Source of the DNA: Sipunculus nudus | Lineage: Eukaryota > Annelida > Sipuncula > Golfingiida > Sipunculidae | Direction: 5' to 3' | Assembly (NCBI GenBank): GCA_026874595.1 | Contig: CM049311.1 | Coordinates: forward strand, 19,400,676 to 19,464,675 | Length of the DNA stretch: 64,000 nucleotides | Part shown: positions 56,341 through 64,000 of the stretch, piece after piece | Position numbering within the stretch: the first letter of the stretch is position 1 | How the letters are laid out: each line of letters opens with the position of its first letter | The notes under the pieces: generated by a model | What the model saw: only the letters and a program-made list of their open reading frames with translations | The model's database searches: none | What the model was told of the DNA's origin: nothing | Made by a program: the position numbers and the translations under genes

Positions 56341-59079
56341 ACATAATTTATGGCTGACAAGCCCAGAGCAGGTGCTCTTATTACTGCAAATCCTAGCAAT
56401 ACTCAACCAAACATTCTAAATAGAGGGTTACAAGTTCAGCATGATATATATCTAATCATAACATTATGAAGAATAATCCAGTCTAAAATGTTCAAAAATA
56501 ATTGATGGCATCCTTAATCAACAACTCTATTATTTCCTAAGGTAATACAGGGCATGACAATTGCCTATAAACTAGCAAATCATTTTGCAACATCTTGACT
56601 GTATAGTGCTGTTCCAACATGTACCCAATACACAAACAGTGTAACATCTAAGGCTGGTGATCATTCAATACAGCTTTTCTTGGGTCCTTGCACTTTAAGC
56701 TTGGGTGAATGATATTACCTTATGTGTCATAAGTTTATATAGTGTAATATTGGGGAGTCTATAAATGTGATAAGTCCTTCAGATAAACCCTTCTAATGCA
56801 TCATTGCAGATGGACAAATCATGCCTGGTGGCAATCAGCAATCCACTTGTATGATCGATCAATCTTATAGCTAAGAACCAAAATCCATGTAAGTAGTTGA
56901 GAGTAAAAAAAGTGTCCAGACAAATCCTAAACAGACCATAACCAGACCATAGAGAACAAATTCTGTAAGCCAGTAACACCCATCAGGAAACAACTACCAG
57001 ACTTCATTTACACCTGAAGAAGAAGGCTGTACCCCCAAAAGCTTGTGTCAAGAGTAACAACACCAGCTAGTCTACATGAAGGTATCATGTGTCTACTTCA
57101 CTTACTCATAAACAGACCACTGATGGTTTTATCAACACTGCCCATACAGATTACAAGTAGATCTAGTTAGATACAAATTGATCCATGGACTGGTTCAAAA
57201 TGTTGAACTGTGTTTCATTTAAACTGTCTCAATTTACCAGAGTCCTGATGGAACAACTATTTTATTACACTTTATTGTAGACGACACGTACCTGTGACAA
57301 AAAATAACACTTACAGGTGATAAATGCACGCAGCCTCTGCATTCCATTTGAACTATAATTGTAGGTAAACTTGACCTAACATTTTCAAGAGAAACCAGAA
57401 ATATTCTGCAAACATGATTATGCAAACTGATCGGCTTCTGTCCAAACATCTATCATGAGTCAACAAACTGGATCACATTAAACCTTAATAATAGCTATCA
57501 CAATTCTTATCAAGCATTATGTAACCGATGGAATCATTGAACTGACACGAACTATACACACTTGTTAGAGACCATAAAAATGGTTAAAGCTTCAAAAAGC
57601 AGTTCTAAAAAAAAAAAGATATAAAAGAGGGCTCAGTTATAAAAGCGGTGCTGCTGTCAAATGATCCAATGAATAGGGCCAAATGACCCCAGTAGAATAT
57701 ATCATCCAAGAGTATAATACCCTGTTATAATGTTTCACTTGCAATAATTAATGCATTAATAGTTCATGTAGTGATTAGAAACACACAGGTCTTGGGTGTA
57801 TTTGTTACTTTACCACAGAAATCTGCTTTACTCTGCTGTCCTAATTAAAATCTTATGTCTGAATATATAATTATTTCAAGCAGTACAATAACCCCATTGC
57901 ACACGATCAGGATGCATTATATCTGCAACCATATACAAGTTTACAAATTTCCATTGTGATTGAATCCACAGTGTCAAGTCTTTAAATTAACCAAATATTT
58001 CAAACAAGGATATATACTAGATATATCTGTCAAATTAATTAAATATTTATAATGAAATAAAGTTATATATAATGTATAATAATCCTTCAACATATAAAAT
58101 CTGTCACTGCCCTCAAGATACAGGTGTCAAATTGCTTTCAAATATAAATAAACAGTATTACAGCGTAGGCACAAAGGCAAATGTTTACATATTTATGACT
58201 GCCTGGCAATCTTGTTTATCCTATTGTAGATTTAATAAAACTTTTAACACAATGCAATTCTTATAAAGTGTCTGTATCTCATTGTGAGGACAAAGGTCAC
58301 ACCTATGAACATGCATGTAGCAATGTCCTACATTTCAGGCTCACATGAGACACCAATCCCTAAATGTTCACACAGCAATCCTGGCCAATGCGTACAAAGC
58401 ACATTAAAGACAACATCTGTATTTTCAATGAAAATTGCTGAAGGATATATACAAGTAAAGGAAACAATATGATTTAACAAAACAGTGGCCCACACATGAC
58501 AAAAATGTGCATATGTAAATATGACATTCCAAGTGAAATGGCAAAATTCAAAAGTTATTAAACATAAAATCTGATGAAAGGGGCTTAACTATCATATGGC
58601 ATACTTTGTAAAAAATGATAGGAATGAATAAAGTAAAGGATGGAGTAAGCTAACATGAGACACTATATTCATGAAAAAGGAGGACATTTAAGGAGAGAGT
58701 AGGCTCACATGAGACACTGGTGCCAGGTAAAAATGGCTGGGGTGAAAATGGCTCATAAAATGAAGGTGGAGGTAAAAATTATTATGAAACTAGAATATGG
58801 GCAGTCAACAAGCAACTACGTTTAACCACCAAATCTGGAGTCCACATTGTTAAGCAATGCTTCTGTAAAGGTATACAGTTAAAAGAAAACCAGGAAATAT
58901 GTTCTGTCTGGTCTGTCTGTTCATCTGCAACTTTTCATTATCAGCACAAGTTCATAATGGTTTTATTTTTCTGCTCTACCAGAGCATTGCTCATTCAAAT
59001 GATTGTTTTCACATGTTCCCCTGTCTTTCTGTCTCTCTGTGTTATTCCAACTTCTGGCAAGTGCTTGATCTATGGTCGT
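56341..59079 (-). other. Putative long 3' UTR, otherwise unannotated
   Basis: Mostly unique-looking sequence without element ends. ACCTGAAGAAGAAGGCTGTA, CCCCCAAAAGCTTGTGTC at 57012-57049 resembles the CTGAAGAAGGC...GAAA-type motif found near ends of some retroelements. No frames with coding character. Confidence 0.3.
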
Positions 59080-59262
59080 CTAGTTAGGTATATCTCTTTT
59101 ATTTTGACTGAAGTGCATTTCAGTTGTAAATATATAGTTACAGTCTATATATACATATATACCAAGCCTCAAATAACTTGGGTAGTTTAACAGCTTTTGG
59201 CCATCCACCATGATGTTATAATCCTCCTCTTGAACAATCACATTGGTTGGTGACTTCACGTT
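59080..59262 (-). CDS. Probable terminal coding exon, unrecognised protein
   Basis: On the minus strand a long pyrimidine tract ending TTTTGTTTTTCAG (just right of 59262) is an excellent acceptor. The frame then reads NVKSPTNVIVQEEDYNIMVD and GQKLLNYPSYLRLG, continuing through IYVYIDCNYIFTTEMHFSQN to TAG at 59080. The first ~34 residues look like genuine globular protein. The rest is less convincing, and CTTG-GTATAT at 59161-59166 could instead be a splice donor, making a 100-bp internal exon (59163-59262). I do not recognise the family. Upstream exons would lie to the right, past the element at 59771, or outside the window. Confidence 0.45.
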   Translation of the reverse strand, partial: NVKSPTNVIVQEEDYNIMVDGQKLLNYPSYLRLGIYVYIDCNYIFTTEMHFSQNKRDIPN

Positions 59263-59770
59263 CTGAAAAACAAAACAAAAACTGAAATTGTAAAAAAATG
59301 AGAGAAATGTATGTGTATGTATATAATTCAGTGTTATAATCCCTTTACTGTTTAGATTTTAGATTTTTTTCAAAGTTTGTCACTCTTTATATTTACATTA
59401 CTGACAATATCTTGCAAAGCTTTTTTTCTTTCTTAAGAAAAATCAACAATTACTATAACAATAGTTTTCTTTAGGTCAATGTGGACATTTCAAACTGAAA
59501 ATAAATATACAACATGTTTTACCACAGAGAATATATAGGGCAAAAGTGAGTTCTAAGACTATTGGTGTTTGTATTGAATGCACATTACTGACTCTCTAAG
59601 CAGAATAGGTTTATTGAAAGCATTTTGTATGAGAACATTCAGGGTTGAAAGCTTGGTTTGTTACAAAATCATTTTCTTTCTTTCTATGAATTTCTGTTTA
59701 CCTTAAGAAGACTTTCTTTAAATCTTGCTGTTAATTTATGCAACCCACTGTCACCATGCAGCTTTTGTAA
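59263..59770 (-). other. Probable intron sequence, no other feature
   Basis: AT-rich. If the exon at 59080-59262 is real, this is the preceding intron, into which the element at 59771 has inserted. Confidence 0.4.
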
Positions 59771-60425
59771 AACAAGGGACCCATGGGTCATGTCGCTCAG
59801 CTGAATTTTGGAAAATTTTAGCAAATGCAAAATATACTTATTTCTTTTGGTTTCATATATATTAGCATTTGAAATGGCCCAGCTAAAATGACATCCTGTA
59901 AATTAAAGAATAATGGACAGAATCCAAGGCTTTTAATAAACATTAATTTTTATATGAAATTAAATGCTGTAAAAATTCAAATGACCATAAACAAAATTGA
60001 ATAAGCATGTTAAAACAAGCAAATAAGGTATAAATCGCATTTGCACTGTGTTATAAATGAAACTTGTATCATTAAACCAGTTAATGATGCAATAGGACAC
60101 ATAGGGCCTATGTGTTATATGAAAGAATATATATCATAAACATAAAATTTATAAATGTAATTAAGTTTTAAATAGTTAATTATATGGCTATATGAGCTAA
60201 TATTTAATTCCACAAAAGTTTGCCCAATATATTCCTAATTAACTAAGTTTAACAGCGTTATAAATTCCAAAGCCCCGGGAACTTTAACAGATATGAATAA
60301 AATGCTATAAAGTATTTTATCTTAACATCTTAACATATTATATCTTAACATGTACTTATATCAAATCTAAAAACATGTCAATGAGCACTTATATTAGATC
60401 CTAATATTTTATTACATTTGAATAT

Positions 60426-60585
60426 ATGGATTCAAATCCTGAACTTAAAAAAAAGTCAAAATTGTTCAAGTCTAAAAAAATTAAAACGGGGGAGTCTCTA
60501 TGGTTTCTGCTGGTTGCTGACAAAAAATATGAAATTTTAATATTCATCTTGTTTATAAGACTGGTCTGTCAACACAATAGGGTTA

Positions 60586-60637
<52 letters not shown>

Positions 60638-61192
60638 CTCTCTGTGGTAGTTACTGCAGACAGACTAGACTAGAACTAGTATTTTGAGTAATCAGACAGA
60701 CACGGTTGAGGTGGTCTGGGACCACATACTGCCATTTTATTTGTTGAACCTTCAGGTATTGACCATTTCATTAAACTTAACTCTAGGTCACCAAAAGAAA
60801 AAAGCTTCAACCCATAAAACCCTACAAGGTAATGATGTCCCCTGTCATTTTCGAAAACGACATGAATTTTTCAAAGTCTTGCTAGAGTGCTCACAAGTCA
60901 TAATATGTTTAAGAATTGTTCATTACACAATGATCTTAAGTTTTTCTGTCAGCAAACGTAAACATTTAACACTGTTGCTCATTGCTGATTTACACAATCT
61001 GTCTAAAGTTTGGTGAATGCTTTGAAACACAACAAATTTTTTGATAAAATTGAAGAGAGGTTTTCTGTACTTTGCCCAAACATTTCAACTAGTCAAGTAT
61101 GTTTTACATTTGGAGACTATCAGTTTAATGTTCATAAATTAGGTTTCATTTTGATATTATGTCCTTCTGCCTGTCATTTATGTGTGCCATAA
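60426..61192 (+). other. Chain of protein-like frames inside the element
   Basis: Three plus-strand frames follow each other: 60426-60650 (ATG start, Lys-rich, running into (AG)n), 60684-61016 (110 codons, TTG start) and 61010-61192 (overlapping by a few bases, frame shifted). Segments such as GNDVPCHFRKRHEFFKVLLE and FDKIEERFSVLCPNISTSQV look protein-like. It could be a decayed captured gene fragment. No family recognised, and chance in AT-rich DNA cannot be excluded. Confidence 0.22.
60588..60635 (+). repeat. (AG)n microsatellite
   Basis: About 48 bp of alternating AG. The Arg/Glu-rich translation is an artefact. Confidence 0.95.
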
Positions 61193-62639
61193 ATACCAAT
61201 GAAATTAACATTTACCTATAAACACACTACAAGCTATGTCTTACAACATAAAACCATTCATTTGTATAAATTTATTCAGAATGTGACACCAGAAAGTCAA
61301 TTACACTCGTACATATTAGTATATGTTATTAGCACCTTTTTTTAATGGGCTTGGTCCTCTGACTATTTCTAAGGATCAGATGTTTTTATTAGGTACTATT
61401 TTGATTTCCAAAGAGAAATAAAATCTGGGTCAGTTTACAGGTAAATCAATTTGTAAAGGCATTTGTACACCTTGATTTATTTTAGGATGTAGTAGTGTCA
61501 TTTCACCATAACAGGTAAGACCTCATTTCAAACATTACTGACCATAAAAATATCATAAATGTCCTGTTTTAGTCATATAATTTAATGTGAGACCTGTTTA
61601 ATGTACATTTGTGTACTTAAAAGTCAAAACATGACTCCTTGATCTTCATTTATTCTCAACAACCTCTGTTTCTATGTTTTGTAATGATTTCTTTACATAT
61701 TAAATAGAACCAGTATGGAGAAGAAATTGTGCTGAAAGTATAAGCAAGAAATGTCTGGTAAGCATATTCATATAAAGATAACATGTAAAGCTTTAGTATA
61801 TAGACAATGTTAGAATTTATATGTCCTTTTTTTCTTGGCTCACTGTTATGCATATGGGGTATTCATATAACAGCTTACATGTTAAAAGTGTGTTTTGACT
61901 GAGAAACTTACTTCTCTGAGAATCTTTTGGCCACAGTGTCTGTCCTGTTAACTGTTGTGACATTAAATATAATATTAATATATACTCTCTATAACTGAAA
62001 ATTCTGCCAGTGTTTGTAATTGAGAAGTTCAACTGTATTTACCTATAATCATAAAAATTCAACAGGCATGTTGACAGAACAGAAATGTAAACCATGAGAG
62101 CAGAGAATATATGTACTTTCAGTGAAATAAATTCTTTCCTTTTTTTGACTTGTGTTTAGAAGTATTACTTTATTTCGTAGACTCTAGATATGATAGACTA
62201 ATGTTAACGTTAAGAAAGGCACTACTAAGCATCAAATTCAAAAATTTATCTTTCGAAATTATTGAATTAAATAATTCATTTGAGCATCAATGACTATATC
62301 TGTATATTAAGATTGGTAATATTTGGTTTTGCAGGACCAACAAGAGGGGATTGAAAAGGATTTAGAATGTGGCAAGGATGCATGTATTATAAAAATGTTA
62401 TTTTTAGTTTAAAATGTGTAAATAAACATTTATTTTGGATACTGTGTTTTCATACATTTGTTTCACAAGTTTGTGCTATATGACTGAATGAAGTTGAAGA
62501 CCCCCAGTGTGATTGCAGGCCAGCTTGGTTTTCAAGGAAAAGCACAGTGCAGCAAGCTCACACACACACAAACCTTAATGAAGAAGAGAGTAAACACCTT
62601 TCAAAACAGAACATACAACAGACAATGACTGAGCTATTG

Positions 62640-63030
62640 TCAAATAGCACAGAAGGTGCATACATAGGAGTTATATGCAAGTTATCTGTCAATAATAAGG
62701 GGCATATATGGCACTTATAAGGCACATATATGGCACATATTTGGAACTTATATGTCAGTTATATGTCCTTTATACAGCACATATATAGCACTTATAAGGG
62801 GAATACATATATATGGCACATATATGGAACATATGTGTCACTTACAATGAATTCATATTGGACTGCCTTATAAGTGACATATATGTCACATATATGTGAC
62901 ATATATGGCTCCTACCTCATTTGCATTTAAAATCCATATATGTGAAATATATAGGGGTTATAAGGAGAGATATAAGGGACTTCTAAAGCACATATATGTG
63001 CCATATAATTTTCACATTATGTGCCATATA
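62640..63030. repeat. Degenerate CATATATGGCAC tandem/palindromic array
   Basis: Some twenty short motifs of the form (G)GCACATATATG(G), CACTTATAAGG and TGACATATATGTCA repeat at 10-20 bp spacing on both strands. Many are self-complementary. Non-coding low-complexity DNA inside the element. Confidence 0.8.
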
Positions 63031-63357
63031 ACTTTCACATGTAAGGCATTTATAAAAATTTTTGGTACGGGTATTTATGAAAAATATGACCAACGGCAGA
63101 TCAGTGGTTTTATATATTATGCAGTCTTCAAGTGAAACAATGGGTTTTTTAATGGAAAATTGAGCTTTTTCTTAATATCTCGAAGGAACAAAATCATACT
63201 GGTCCAATTTTTGGTATGGTAGGAGATAACTCTATGTCAAATATTGGATTTGTAGGCCAAACGGTTTCAAAATGTGCCCTGTTTACGCACGTCGGGCCGG
63301 TCAGAGGGCAGACAAAGGACCATGACTATGGCTCAAATGACTTATAGTAAGCTGAGA

Positions 63358-64000
63358 TAATAACTAGTAAATTAATGTCTTGATTTATGTATGACCTATC
63401 ACAGAAACATGACAGTCATGACAAAATTACCTCTTCTGAATCTACAATCACATTATACGTGCATTCTCCAAACATTAAAGGCAGGATCCTGTCATGTAGG
63501 GAAATATTTCATGCACATGTAAGGCTATTTTTAAAGATGAAGTCAGGTCAGTTGTGGTTTTTAATTTCAAGATATATCCCTTTTCAAGAAAAATTTCTAC
63601 AGGCAACAGACCCAACAATGTATTTTTAAAGGGTTGATTGAAAGTCTAAAATGAAAAGTATTTAAATATCAGGGTCATGGGTCATGTTATATTATTCATA
63701 CTGTAAAAAGTCTTAAATGAAAAGTATTAAAAAGAATATTAAATAACAGTATAAATTTGGGCCTGGAATTTATACTTACTGTAGTTGTATCATATATATT
63801 ACGAATATTTGATTACAAGAAAATTTGCAGTTTTTTATAGGGGTAAACACATTTCAAAATGCATTTAATGTCAGAAATAATTTCCAGTACTCAGCAGGTG
63901 TTGCAAATGACTGAACAATATGATGCAGGTATGGTATGAGGACATTCACACTATAAAGTTTTAAACAGGTTAGGGTGCCTCAGCACCATCATGCAGTCAG
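63358..64000. other. No gene seen
   Basis: AT-rich. A local echo (GTCTAAAATGAAAAGTATTTAA and CTTAAATGAAAAGTATTAAA at 63640 and 63712) is present. The frame at 63387-63629 has no recognisable feature. Confidence 0.45.

Larger units (their letters stand above)
59771..63357 (-). mobile_element. AGCTCAG-family element on the minus strand, about 3.6 kb
   Basis: On the minus strand it starts near 63357 with CTCAGCTTACTATAAGTCAT and TTGAGCCATAGTCATGG (hairpin), then a GTCTGCCCTCTGACCGG-type segment and an internal unit (63170-63290) matching 10680-10790. It ends at 59771 as CAGCTGAGCGACATGACCC and TGGGTCCCTTGTT. It is the same subfamily as 10554-13696. The interior contains (AG)n and a CATATATGGCAC array and may include captured sequence at 60426-61192. 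Confidence 0.65.

Overview
This is a gene-poor, AT-rich, repeat-dense stretch of animal nuclear DNA. A mollusc is the most likely source. Several dispersed repeat families here look like those I know from bivalve and gastropod genomes: elements starting AGCTCAG with a (CGTCC)n tract and ending GACCCATGGGTC(T/C)CTTGTT, poly-C/poly-G runs, and palindromic AGGTGGCGCCACCT arrays. There is also a short TTAGGG-type interstitial telomeric sequence and a tRNA-derived SINE. No operon, ribosome-binding-site logic or bacterial gene is present. The species is an inference.

Protein-coding content is small. The only long convincing coding region is a C2H2 zinc-finger exon at 9119-10334 (14 fingers, plus strand). 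A decayed finger tail follows it, is interrupted by a nested transposon, and resumes at 14854-15170. A second, paralogous zinc-finger locus (18520-18769 plus 22474-23760) is broken by frameshifts and split by a 3.7-kb LTR retroelement. The other coding candidates are weak: a probable terminal exon on the minus strand at 59080-59262 with a long putative 3' UTR and a poly(A) signal near 56335; possible terminal exons at 43150-43237 and 48496-48600; a possible first exon at 36420-36458; and unrecognised small ORFs at 24091-24294 and 34447-34641.

Most of the sequence is transposable elements, several with boundaries that can be read directly. These are a 1.05-kb insertion (1245-2299) with a 10-bp target duplication and an empty site elsewhere in the window; a MULE-like element (3588-5040) with a 9-bp duplication; a SINE (7436-7789) with an 8-bp duplication; a hAT-like element (10471-14853) inside a zinc finger; an LTR element (18770-22473); inverted-repeat elements at 35669-37636, 38445-39382 and 39519-41780; a PIF/Harbinger-like MITE (44013-44319); and a 2.68-kb AGCTCAG-family element (46944-49625) inserted into a 178-bp satellite.

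Tandem DNA includes that satellite (46526-51395, with a 534-bp higher-order repeat), a three-copy 112-bp repeat with a conserved nested stem (51472-51807), and a ~340-bp array (54605-55900). The most interesting theme is the AGCTCAG family. It makes up much of the window, is very variable in length, starts with a long hairpin, and seems to carry exon-like pieces. I saw no wholly new multi-gene system.
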